A stretch of 48,479 nucleotides of DNA. Source: Flavobacteriaceae bacterium (GTDB lineage Bacteria; Bacteroidota; Bacteroidia; Flavobacteriales; Flavobacteriaceae). Every line of letters begins with the position of its first letter. Within the stretch, counting starts at the first letter, position 1. Made by a program: the position numbers and the translations under genes. This document shows, piece after piece, positions 26,178-34,088 of this stretch. Location of the stretch: contig JAMJVX010000060.1 in the NCBI GenBank assembly GCA_023558315.1, positions 1 to 48,479 on the forward strand. Direction: 5' to 3'. The notes under the pieces were generated by a model, which was given only the letters and a program-made list of their open reading frames with translations, did no database searches and had not been told where the DNA came from.

Positions 26178-27425
26178 ATGTTTAATAAAATTAATTTAAA
26201 GTATTTGAAACTATATGTACTAGTATATATAGGGCTTTTATTTATTTTATATATACATGATGTTCATAGATTTAGTTTGGATTATGAAGGGAGAACCATT
26301 GATTATATAAAACATAATTATAAAAGATATTGGTTATTGCTATTATTTTTAAATCATACATGGTTCATTTTGCTAAATATAAAAACGCTTATAAAGTCAA
26401 AAATTAATGTTTGGGGGTATGTTTTTTTAGCAACTTTATTTATTCCTTATTATAAAGGCTTATTGAATAATCCTTTCAGCAATAGAAGTTTATTAGATTT
26501 ATATAAACCCATTGCTTTTTTATTGTTATTTCAACTCTTCTCAATTTTATATGTTAGAAATGTTGATTATTTTAGAAAAGCACTTCCTAAATTAGCTAAA
26601 TTTCTTCTATATATATCAGTTGGTTTAGGGATTATTTTAATTTTTTTCTTATTTGGATTGAAAATTCGCCCTGGCACTTCTCTTCCAATACTTTTACCAG
26701 TAGCATTTTTTATATCTCATCTAAAATTCACTGAAACTATAGTGTCAATATTTCTTGTGTTTTTATCTGGTAGAAGAAATCATCTACTAGCAATTTTCCC
26801 ACATATATTAGTGTTTTTATCATTTGTTCTTTCAAAGAAAAAGGCTAGAGCAGTGAGTCTGATAGCTGTAGTGATTATGACTATTTTGGCTGTGATTGAT
26901 TTTGGTAGAGATAAATCAATTATCAGGAAAAATATGGTTTATGATAAATATAAAAAAACCATAACCTACACGAAAAAAGCTATTGAAGAAGATGATTTAC
27001 ATATATTTGATAGGGCTACAGCAGATAGACTTAGTGAAGTGATGTCAGCCTTTTATCAATTTAAAACGATTGATTATTTATTTGGAAAAGGAGTTGGATA
27101 TACGTATGAATGGCGAGATGTTAATAGGTTTAGAGTATACAGAAAAAAACATACGAATATTAATTTGGCACCCGCATCACTAATAATGTCTTATGGAGTA
27201 TTTTTTATGATTTTGTTTTATACATTATTTATAAAATATATTATTGATGGCTTTATATATGCCCGAAAGCATAAAGATAAATTTATACTTACATTTTCTC
27301 TTTTAGCTAGCTCATTTTTCATTCAATCCTTTTTTGAATTTACAGTTTTTACTAGTTTTTTCCTCCCTATCTCTTTAGGAATTATTAGAGGTCAGATTCT
27401 TCTGAAAAAAAATAAGACATTGTGA
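26178..27425 (+). CDS. Wzy-like polytopic membrane protein (O-antigen polymerase/ligase-like), copy 1
   Basis: A 415-residue integral membrane protein with about ten to eleven hydrophobic helices and a long extracytoplasmic loop near residues 245-330 containing DRATADRLSEVMSAFYQF and FGKGVGYTYEW. The topology, the G-R-R motif before a helix (LSGRRNHLLAIF) and the GKGVGYTY loop are like O-antigen ligase/polymerase (Wzy/WaaL) proteins, which join oligosaccharide repeats or attach them to lipid on the periplasmic face. The assignment rests on topology and short motifs, so a domain search is needed. It overlaps the next gene, a clear paralogue, by 4 bases. It is convergent with the rhamnose/GT4 operon, which fits a surface-polysaccharide role. 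Confidence 0.65.
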   Translation: MFNKINLKYLKLYVLVYIGLLFILYIHDVHRFSLDYEGRTIDYIKHNYKRYWLLLLFLNHTWFILLNIKTLIKSKINVWGYVFLATLFIPYYKGLLNNPFSNRSLLDLYKPIAFLLLFQLFSILYVRNVDYFRKALPKLAKFLLYISVGLGIILIFFLFGLKIRPGTSLPILLPVAFFISHLKFTETIVSIFLVFLSGRRNHLLAIFPHILVFLSFVLSKKKARAVSLIAVVIMTILAVIDFGRDKSIIRKNMVYDKYKKTITYTKKAIEEDDLHIFDRATADRLSEVMSAFYQFKTIDYLFGKGVGYTYEWRDVNRFRVYRKKHTNINLAPASLIMSYGVFFMILFYTLFIKYIIDGFIYARKHKDKFILTFSLLASSFFIQSFFEFTVFTSFFLPISLGIIRGQILLKKNKTL

Positions 27426-28663
27426 ATACAAAAACAGCAATAAAAGTATATTTTTATATATATGTTGCTATATGCATTTTGTTTTTCTTTTATGAAATTA
27501 AAAGATTTAGCATTAATTATGATATTGCATATGATCCGACAAAAGTAATCCCTAACAAAGTTCGATTCTTCTATTTATTACCTCTTTATCTTAATAATGC
27601 ATGGTTTATCATTTATAACTTTATTTTTAACTGGAAAAAAATAAAAGAGATAAAAATAAAAAAATGGACCTATGTATTGTTTTCAATATTGCTTGTTTGT
27701 TTTATTAGAGGGATAATTACAAATCCAATTTCAGAAAGGGCAATTTTGGATGTTGTCAAACCCTTTTTTTTCTTGCTAGTATTTTATTTATTTTTTGCGT
27801 TATACCCATATTATAAAGATTTTTTTAGAGATTTTTTTAAGAAAACAGCACGAGTTTTTCTTTTCTTAGTCATTATTTTTGGACTTATAATTGCAATATT
27901 GATATATAATAATTTACTTCACCCAGGCGTATTTTATCCAATATTATTTCCGTTGTCATACTTTACAGCGTTTACAAATTACCCTCTTGTAGGTTTGTTA
28001 TTAATCCTCATTTTTTTACAAGGTAGACGAGGAATTGTTTTAGCATTACTTCCTCAAATTATATTTCTTGCAAGTCTTATAGGGAGAAAAATACTTTTTA
28101 AAAGAAAAATATTATTTGTTGGAATAGTTGTTATTTCTATTGGGCTATCTATCGTTGGGATGAATAAATTTAAAAATACCACAGGATATAAAAAGTATGA
28201 AAAATCTCTGTGTTATCTGACTAAATCTATAGAGAAAGGAGATATAGAATTATTTGATAAATTTACTACTCGTCGATTTGCAGAGGTCTATTCTGCATTT
28301 TACACTTTTGATTTTATAGACTATATAATTGGGAAAGGTGTTGGCTACACCTATGAGTTTTGGGACATAAATAGAGAGGAGTTAAGGCAAAAAAAACGCG
28401 GGAATCTCCATTTTTCTCCCTTGTCTTTGGTGATGTCTTATGGAGTTGTATTTATGGTACTCTTTTATGGTGTTTTTGCTAGATGTCTGGTTAAAGGATT
28501 TCTTTTTTCAAAAAAACATAAAGACAAATTCATCTTAACCTTCTGTTTTATTGCCTTTTCTTATTTCATTAAATCATTCACGGAATTTAATTTATTTATC
28601 AGCTTTTTTGCACCTATCTCACTAGGAATTATAGAGGGGCAACTTAGGTCTGAAAAAAAATAA
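27422..28663 (+). CDS. Wzy-like polytopic membrane protein, copy 2 (tandem paralogue)
   Basis: A 413-residue membrane protein starting at GTG 27422 inside the stop codon of the previous gene (GTGA). It is colinear with copy 1 throughout: NPISERAILDVVKP vs NPFSNRSLLDLYKP; LQGRRGIVLALLP vs LSGRRNHLLAIFP; DYIIGKGVGYTYEFWDINR vs DYLFGKGVGYTYEWRDVNR; SLVMSYGVVFMVLFYG vs SLIMSYGVFFMILFYT; KHKDKFILTF identical; SFFAPISLGIIEGQ vs SFFLPISLGIIRGQ. Invariant residues cluster in the extracytoplasmic loop and the C-terminal helices and are the candidate active site. Predicted glycan polymerase or ligase; the substrate is unknown. One copy might polymerise and the other ligate, or they may handle different repeat units; that is inference. 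Confidence 0.65.
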   Translation: MNTKTAIKVYFYIYVAICILFFFYEIKRFSINYDIAYDPTKVIPNKVRFFYLLPLYLNNAWFIIYNFIFNWKKIKEIKIKKWTYVLFSILLVCFIRGIITNPISERAILDVVKPFFFLLVFYLFFALYPYYKDFFRDFFKKTARVFLFLVIIFGLIIAILIYNNLLHPGVFYPILFPLSYFTAFTNYPLVGLLLILIFLQGRRGIVLALLPQIIFLASLIGRKILFKRKILFVGIVVISIGLSIVGMNKFKNTTGYKKYEKSLCYLTKSIEKGDIELFDKFTTRRFAEVYSAFYTFDFIDYIIGKGVGYTYEFWDINREELRQKKRGNLHFSPLSLVMSYGVVFMVLFYGVFARCLVKGFLFSKKHKDKFILTFCFIAFSYFIKSFTEFNLFISFFAPISLGIIEGQLRSEKK

Positions 28664-28670
28664 TTTTGTA

Positions 28671-29909
28671 TTAATTAATTTCTCTATTGTCTTCTTTGAG
28701 GAATGTATTATATACTTTTAAAAGCGCTTTTTCTGTATATTCCCAATTCAAATTTCCTTGGGTAGCTAATGAATATCCCTTGTCTGCTTTTACTTGTGCC
28801 GTGTTGTAGTTTTGATATATCTCAGTGACTTTTTCTGCAAAACTATTCGCACTTCCCGCCTTAAAAATAGTACCGATATCATTTTTCCCAATAATATCAA
28901 CCAAAGGTTTACAATCTGAGACCAAAATGGGTTGTTTAGAGAGAAGAATTTGATATAATTTATGTGGAATGGTATTTTCAGTATGACCGTTTGATTCGTG
29001 AGGTATAATATTAATATGTGAGTTTTTCATGACCTCAATAACTTCATTAAAGGGGATGGCGTTTTTTATAAAAACGTTGTTCTCTAAATTTTCTTTGATG
29101 ACCATTTTAGTGAGATAATTTCGCACATACTTACTCGCAGGTCCAACAATAAAAAGCGACACATTGGGAATTATTTTTACAATTTTTTTCATTCCTAAAA
29201 TAGCAGTATGCAATCCTCTATGTGGACCAAATCCACCCACATAGGAAATAATAAAAGGGGTTTTGTTACTAAATAAGAGAGGTTTTTTCTGGGTATAGAA
29301 ATGTACAAAATCTTTTTTCTCACTATTTGTTATTACAGCTATTTTTGATTCTGCGAGGTTGTGTTCTTTTATTATTCTTTCTTTCATTTCATCCACTACG
29401 GTAATAATCACATCAAATAGATGCACCATCTTTTTTTCATAATTATGCCACTTTTTATAATTAAAAAACACCTTATTTTTCCATTTCATGAAAATATTTC
29501 TTTTCCAAGAAAACCAGACTTTAAGCCCTTCTGGATAGTTTTCATGTAAATCCAAAACAGTAGAAATATTTCGTTGTTTGGCTGTTTTGTATACCGTTTT
29601 TGCCAAAGGCAAATCATGAACGTGTAATGCTTCTATTTTATATTTTTTAACAAACTTTTTTAACGCTATACTAAATAATGGATGGATAAAAAATAGCGAA
29701 GTAATACCGTCTATTACTCCTTTAATTACGACATTAGGATAACTAATAGGTCGATATATTTGTATGTCGTCAATACTTTCAAATATCTTTTCGGTTTTGT
29801 TTCTAATACATAAGACAAACACAGAATGATTCTTTGACAAGCTTTCTGCTTCTTTCCGCACTCTAATGTCAGATGGATACCTTCCATCTACAACCATTCC
29901 TATATTCAT
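28671..29909 (-). CDS. GT4-family glycosyltransferase
   Basis: A 412-residue GT-B glycosyltransferase. The N-terminal Rossmann-like domain begins MNIGMVVDGRYPSDIRVRKE, with EALHVHDLPLA and TVLDLHENYPEG. The C-terminal nucleotide-sugar domain includes ISYVGGFGPHRGLHTAI and the E-x7-E-type region PHESNGHTENTIPHKLYQ (about residues 316-333). It transfers a sugar from an NDP donor to a cytoplasmic acceptor during surface-glycan synthesis. It is the last gene of the rfbBACD cluster and overlaps rfbD by 4 bases, so a rhamnosyl or related transfer is plausible but not shown. It is convergent with the Wzy-like pair, with only 7 bases between the stops. Confidence 0.9.
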   Translation of the reverse strand: MNIGMVVDGRYPSDIRVRKEAESLSKNHSVFVLCIRNKTEKIFESIDDIQIYRPISYPNVVIKGVIDGITSLFFIHPLFSIALKKFVKKYKIEALHVHDLPLAKTVYKTAKQRNISTVLDLHENYPEGLKVWFSWKRNIFMKWKNKVFFNYKKWHNYEKKMVHLFDVIITVVDEMKERIIKEHNLAESKIAVITNSEKKDFVHFYTQKKPLLFSNKTPFIISYVGGFGPHRGLHTAILGMKKIVKIIPNVSLFIVGPASKYVRNYLTKMVIKENLENNVFIKNAIPFNEVIEVMKNSHINIIPHESNGHTENTIPHKLYQILLSKQPILVSDCKPLVDIIGKNDIGTIFKAGSANSFAEKVTEIYQNYNTAQVKADKGYSLATQGNLNWEYTEKALLKVYNTFLKEDNREIN

Positions 29910-30715
29910 TGAGGGTTATGTTTTTTGAAAAAAGTATTTATTTTATGATTATCTAATACGTCAAAAACAGGGCGTTTTGCCACTTGTTTTAAAGTAGTAG
30001 CGTTTGGAATCATTATTTTATTACTCAGATTTCTTTTTTTAACTATTTTTTGCGCAAAAGTATAAGCAGTCATTTTCTTTGATCCTGAACAATGATATAT
30101 TCCGTAGGGAGCATTTAAAACAAATAAGTCTAGAATAGACCTTGCTAATTTTTCTGCTTTGGTCGGAGTCCCTATTTGGGTATTTTCTGCTAAAATTGTT
30201 TCTTCTGGAGCGATATTTTTTGTTAATCTACTAAAAAAATTATTCCCCCATTTGCTGTACACCCATGAAGTTCTAACGATATAATAGTCTTTTAAGTTTT
30301 TTAAAATTATTTCCTCCCCAGCTAATTTACTTCTTCCATATAAATTAATTGGATTAGGTGTGTCTTCCTCTATATAAGGAGTGTTTTTAGTCCCATCAAA
30401 AATATATGAGGTAGAGACATGAATAAGTGGAATATTGTGTTTTAGCAATACATCTACTAAATTTGAGACTCCAATTTCATTCGCAGCATAAGCCTCTTTT
30501 TCATTTGTTTCTGCCTTTTCTACATCGGTATATGCAGCACAGTTTATACATACATCAAACTTTTCTTGAAATAATTTTTTAATTTGTTCTTTGCTTAGAA
30601 TAGTTACTTCTTTTTTAGACTTAAAAAAAAAGGAACACTCTCCATATTGTGTACTTATCTCTTGCAATGCCTTTCCAAGTTGCCCACCTGCGCCAAGAAC
30701 TACAATTTTTTTCAT
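29906..30715 (-). CDS. rfbD: dTDP-4-dehydrorhamnose reductase
   Basis: A 269-residue short-chain dehydrogenase-type enzyme catalysing the last step of dTDP-L-rhamnose synthesis. NAD(P)-binding VLGAGGQLGKAL (about residues 5-16), INCAAYTDVEKAE (about 58-70), STSYIFDGTKNTPY, and the catalytic Tyr-x3-Lys in LYGRSKLAGEE. The C-terminal GIYHCSGSKKMTAY matches RmlD. The start codon overlaps the rfbC stop by 4 bases and its stop overlaps the GT4 start by 4 bases, so expression is coupled. Slightly shorter than Escherichia RfbD (299), but all motifs are present. Confidence 0.95.
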   Translation of the reverse strand: MKKIVVLGAGGQLGKALQEISTQYGECSFFFKSKKEVTILSKEQIKKLFQEKFDVCINCAAYTDVEKAETNEKEAYAANEIGVSNLVDVLLKHNIPLIHVSTSYIFDGTKNTPYIEEDTPNPINLYGRSKLAGEEIILKNLKDYYIVRTSWVYSKWGNNFFSRLTKNIAPEETILAENTQIGTPTKAEKLARSILDLFVLNAPYGIYHCSGSKKMTAYTFAQKIVKKRNLSNKIMIPNATTLKQVAKRPVFDVLDNHKINTFFKKHNPQ

Positions 30716-31260
30716 AATTTCAAATCAGCTAATAGAGGGAGGGTCTTATCTTTTTCAGAAATAATTCTCTCGTTTTGTGGTATTCCCCAATCAATTGCTA
30801 ATGAAGAATCGTTATGATGAATTCCTGACTCGTGATTTTTAGCGTAATGATTATCTGTTTTATACAAAACGACAGCTTCTTTACTTACTACTGAATACCC
30901 ATGTGCAAACCCTTTTGGAATGAAAAATTGTTTCCTATTTTTTGCAGATAAGCAGACTTTCAATACTTTGCCAAACGTATTACTACTCGGTCTTATATCA
31001 ATAGCAAAATCATAAATTTCACCTTTTATTACACGAATTAATTTTGCTTGTTCAAAAGGAGGTTTTTGGAAATGAAACCCTCTTATAACGCCGTATTTAG
31101 AAAAAACTTCGTTGTCTTGAACGGGATTAAAGGAGATACCTGTTGTTTTATAAAAAGTTTCTTTATTAAAGCTTTCATAAAAGGTGCCTCTATCATCTTC
31201 AAAAACTAAAGGCTCCAATACAAAGCAATCTTTTAAGAGTGGATTTATTGTTTTATTCAT
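30712..31260 (-). CDS. rfbC: dTDP-4-dehydrorhamnose 3,5-epimerase
   Basis: A 182-residue cupin from ATG 31260 (MNKTINPLLKD). A start four codons earlier at 31272 is possible but lengthens the overlap with rfbA from 8 to 20 bases. Motifs: FEDDRGTFYESFN, GVIRGFHFQKPPFEQAKLIR (catalytic His in RGFHF), FAIDIRPSS, and FFIPKGFAHGYSV. The enzyme epimerises C3 and C5 of dTDP-4-keto-6-deoxyglucose. Third of the four rhamnose-pathway genes, in the order B-A-C-D. Confidence 0.95.
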   Translation of the reverse strand: MNKTINPLLKDCFVLEPLVFEDDRGTFYESFNKETFYKTTGISFNPVQDNEVFSKYGVIRGFHFQKPPFEQAKLIRVIKGEIYDFAIDIRPSSNTFGKVLKVCLSAKNRKQFFIPKGFAHGYSVVSKEAVVLYKTDNHYAKNHESGIHHNDSSLAIDWGIPQNERIISEKDKTLPLLADLKL

Positions 31261-32119
31261 AACTTTTTTCAATTAAGATATTCCCATATCCACTGTTTTG
31301 ATTATAACTTTTAGCTAGTTTTAGAAATTCTTGTTTATTAATGAATCCAGCTTCAAATGCAGCTTGTTCAATAGAACCAATAAGAATACCTTGACGATTT
31401 TCTAAGGCTTCTACAAACTGAGAAGCCTCTAGAAGTGAACTAAAAGTGCCAGCGTCTAACCAAATACTTTCCTCGTTCATTTTCAAGACAGTCAATCTAT
31501 TTTCTTTTAGATAAATATTATTTAAATCTGTAATTTCTAATTCCCCTCTTTTACTATATTTTAGTTTTGATACTTTTTCTATTACGTCACCAGGATAAAT
31601 ATAAATACCAGGGATGGCATAATTAGATTTGGGATTTTCAGGTTTTTCTTCTATAGATTTTATTTCACCCTTTTTGGAAAAAGTAACAATTCCATATCTA
31701 GAGGGATTCTTGACCTTATAGGCAAAAATGATACTTTTATTAAGAGTTTTTTCAAGTTTTACTTCTTTAAGTGAGGTAAAGTTATAAAAAATATTATCCC
31801 CTAAAATAAGCATCACATCTGCTCCATTTAAAAAAGATTTTCCAATGATAAACGCCTCTGATATTCCCTTGGGATTTTCTTGTGATTCATAGAAAAAACG
31901 ACAACCTAATTCTTTTCCATTTCCTAAAAGATTTTTGTAGAGAGGTAAATCATTAGGAGTAGATATAATTAAAATTTCCTTTATTCCTGATTTTATCAAT
32001 ATAGACAAGGGATAATAAATCATAGGTTTGTTGTAAACAGGAAGCAAATGTTTACTAATTGTTTTTGTAATGGGATATAATCTAGTACCTAAGCCTCCAG
32101 CAAGTATAATTCCTTTCAT
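31253..32119 (-). CDS. rfbA: Glucose-1-phosphate thymidylyltransferase
   Basis: The start is placed at ATG 32119 (MKGIILAGGLGTRLYPITK), giving 288 residues and an ATGA overlap with rfbB; the frame extends six codons upstream, but those residues precede the normal RmlA N-terminus. Motifs: LAGGLGTRLYP (nucleotide-binding), MLILGDNIFY (metal Asp), EEKPENPKSNYAIPGIY and SIWLDAGTFSSLLEAS. It forms dTDP-glucose from dTTP and glucose-1-phosphate, the first committed step toward dTDP-rhamnose. Length and motifs are typical. Confidence 0.96.
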   Translation of the reverse strand: MKGIILAGGLGTRLYPITKTISKHLLPVYNKPMIYYPLSILIKSGIKEILIISTPNDLPLYKNLLGNGKELGCRFFYESQENPKGISEAFIIGKSFLNGADVMLILGDNIFYNFTSLKEVKLEKTLNKSIIFAYKVKNPSRYGIVTFSKKGEIKSIEEKPENPKSNYAIPGIYIYPGDVIEKVSKLKYSKRGELEITDLNNIYLKENRLTVLKMNEESIWLDAGTFSSLLEASQFVEALENRQGILIGSIEQAAFEAGFINKQEFLKLAKSYNQNSGYGNILIEKSYE

Positions 32120-33123
32120 TTTTTTTGTAAATACCAATTAATTGTTTTTTTTAATGCTTCTTCAAAAGTCTGCTTGGGTTTCCAATTTAATTCCTTTTCA
32201 ATTTTTGAAGTATCTACCCCATATCTAAAATCATGTCCAGGTCTATCTTTTACGAATGTAATTAATTCTTCATATTTTTTATTGTTAGCTCTAGGCGCTT
32301 TTTTATCTAAAATTTCGCAAATACATTTCGTTAGCTCTAAATTTGTTTTCTCACAATTTCCTCCAATCGTGTAGGTGTCCCCCTTTTTACCATTTAGATA
32401 TAATTTGTTTATAGCTTCACAGTGATCTCCTACAAAAAGCCAATCTCTTATGTTTTTTCCTTTTCCGTATATTGGAATAGTTTTTTCTTTAATAGCATTA
32501 GAAATAATAGTAGGAATTAATTTTTCTTTATGTTGATAAGGTCCAAAATTATTAGAACAGTTACTGATAATTACTGGGAGATTATAGGTTTTAAAATAAC
32601 TTCTAGCAATCATGTCTGAACTTGCTTTAGAGGCACTATAGGGACTGTTTGGACTATAGGGACTTTTTTCGTTAAAGAGCGCATCTTTTTCGCTAAGTGA
32701 TCCAAAAACCTCATCTGTGGAGATATGAATAAATTTTGATTGTTGAAATTCTTTTTTGATACAAAAACTATCATCTAGCCATACCTTTTTAGCATTTTCG
32801 AGAAGGTGAAAAGTTCCTAGAATATTTGTATCTATAAATTTACTTGGATTTATTATTGAGTTATCTACATGACTTTCAGCTGCAAAATGAATAATGTTTT
32901 TGAATTTGTATGATTCAAAAAGACTTTTTAATTTGGTGTTATCACAGATATTCCCTTTTATAAATTTAAAATTTTTGTTCTCTAAGGCATGACTGATGTT
33001 ATCTAAACTAGCGGAATATTCAAGAGAATCTAAAATTACCCAATCTTCATTTGAGCCATTAGAGTTTAAATAATTCACAAAATTAGAGCCAATAAAACCT
33101 GCTCCTCCAGTAATTAAATTCAT
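32116..33123 (-). CDS. rfbB: dTDP-glucose 4,6-dehydratase
   Basis: A 335-residue extended short-chain dehydrogenase. The NAD-binding ITGGAGFIGSNFVNYL is at the N-terminus; HFAAESHVDNSI (about residues 80-91), STDEVFGSL (catalytic Asp-Glu pair) and YSASKASSD (Tyr-x3-Lys) follow, then NCSNNFGPYQ and VGDHCEAI. It produces dTDP-4-keto-6-deoxyglucose. First gene of the rhamnose set, 18 bases after the nifU-like stop, with no obvious separate -7 box, so the cluster may share the nifU promoter. Confidence 0.96.
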   Translation of the reverse strand: MNLITGGAGFIGSNFVNYLNSNGSNEDWVILDSLEYSASLDNISHALENKNFKFIKGNICDNTKLKSLFESYKFKNIIHFAAESHVDNSIINPSKFIDTNILGTFHLLENAKKVWLDDSFCIKKEFQQSKFIHISTDEVFGSLSEKDALFNEKSPYSPNSPYSASKASSDMIARSYFKTYNLPVIISNCSNNFGPYQHKEKLIPTIISNAIKEKTIPIYGKGKNIRDWLFVGDHCEAINKLYLNGKKGDTYTIGGNCEKTNLELTKCICEILDKKAPRANNKKYEELITFVKDRPGHDFRYGVDTSKIEKELNWKPKQTFEEALKKTINWYLQKK

Positions 33124-33141
33124 CTTTTGAAATTCTTACAA

Positions 33142-34020
33142 CTAATTATTAATAGCGTTAACGGTCCTTATTTCACCATTTGTCAAGTCTCTTAATAACG
33201 TTTCAATACCATTTTTTAGTGTAATCACAGAAGAGGGACAACCACTACATGCACCTTGAAGAAGAACATTTACAGTTTTTGTCTCTTTTTCAAATGAATC
33301 AAATACAATATTTCCACCATCGGCAGATACTGCTGGAGTAATATGGGTATCTAATAATGAAATTATTTTTTTTTCAAAATCAGTTGTTTGTTTCTCTTTT
33401 ACTTCGTCTGATTTTTTTTCATTCTTAAATTCTTTTGTAAAAATCGGAAAGTCATTTTCTATATATTTTTTAATGAAACTTCTGATATCTTGAAATATTT
33501 CATCCCAATTTTCTGTTTCATTTTTTGTGATTGAAATATAATTTTTATCAAAAAAAAGTTCTTTTATATAAGAAAATTTTGAAAACAACTCTTTTGCTAA
33601 TGGCGCATCGTTAGTATCACTACTATTTTTAATCTCTAAAGGTTGAGATATGATACTTGAATTTAAAACGAACTTCATTACATTTGGGTTTGGAGTTATT
33701 TCAGCGTAAACGTCAACTATTTTAGAGTTATTTTCTATAACAATATCGTTCTCATTATCTAAATAATCTTGTATCTGTACAATTAGTTCATCTTCTATAT
33801 CTGACCATGTAATAGTGTTAAAACACTCTAACTCTAGGCAATTATTATTTAATTTTATCGTTTTAATAAATGGAAATTGAAATAAAAATAAAACAAGAGG
33901 ATAGTTTTTTGCATCATTAATTGAATGAAATAATTTAGTTTTGTTATATTTGAAATTAATTATATTTAATTCTAAAAATTGTGGATTGCTATTTATTTTT
34001 TGAATTTTATATTTTTTCAT
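33142..34020 (-). CDS. NifU/Nfu-type iron-sulfur scaffold protein with duplicated N-domain
   Basis: A 292-residue protein. The C-terminal NifU domain (about residues 215-292) has GACSGCPSS, the C-x2-C pair that holds a shared 4Fe-4S cluster. The middle region (about 105-200) is a clear Nfu N-terminal domain (EITPNPNVMKFVLN; APLAKELFSKFSYIKELFFD). The first 100 residues look like a second, degenerate copy of that domain (FPFIKTIKLNNNCLELECFN). Family role: delivery of Fe-S clusters to apo-proteins in the cytoplasm. It is the first gene on the minus strand before rfbB and is divergent from the T9SS substrate gene. No functional link to rhamnose synthesis is apparent. Confidence 0.9.
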   Translation of the reverse strand: MKKYKIQKINSNPQFLELNIINFKYNKTKLFHSINDAKNYPLVLFLFQFPFIKTIKLNNNCLELECFNTITWSDIEDELIVQIQDYLDNENDIVIENNSKIVDVYAEITPNPNVMKFVLNSSIISQPLEIKNSSDTNDAPLAKELFSKFSYIKELFFDKNYISITKNETENWDEIFQDIRSFIKKYIENDFPIFTKEFKNEKKSDEVKEKQTTDFEKKIISLLDTHITPAVSADGGNIVFDSFEKETKTVNVLLQGACSGCPSSVITLKNGIETLLRDLTNGEIRTVNAINN

Positions 34021-34040
34021 TGATTAATTAATATTTTTAA

Positions 34041-34048
34041 CAAAATTA
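34041..34048 (-). promoter_or_regulatory. Candidate -7 box for the nifU-like gene and possibly the rfb operon
   Basis: The minus strand reads TAATTTTG, an exact TANNTTTG match, 20 bases upstream of ATG 34020. The opposite-facing gene at 34089 has only an imperfect match on the plus strand (TACTATTG, 34062-34069). Confidence 0.45.
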
Positions 34049-34088
34049 GCGATTCTGTAAATACTATTGTATAATAGTTGTCTTTTTT

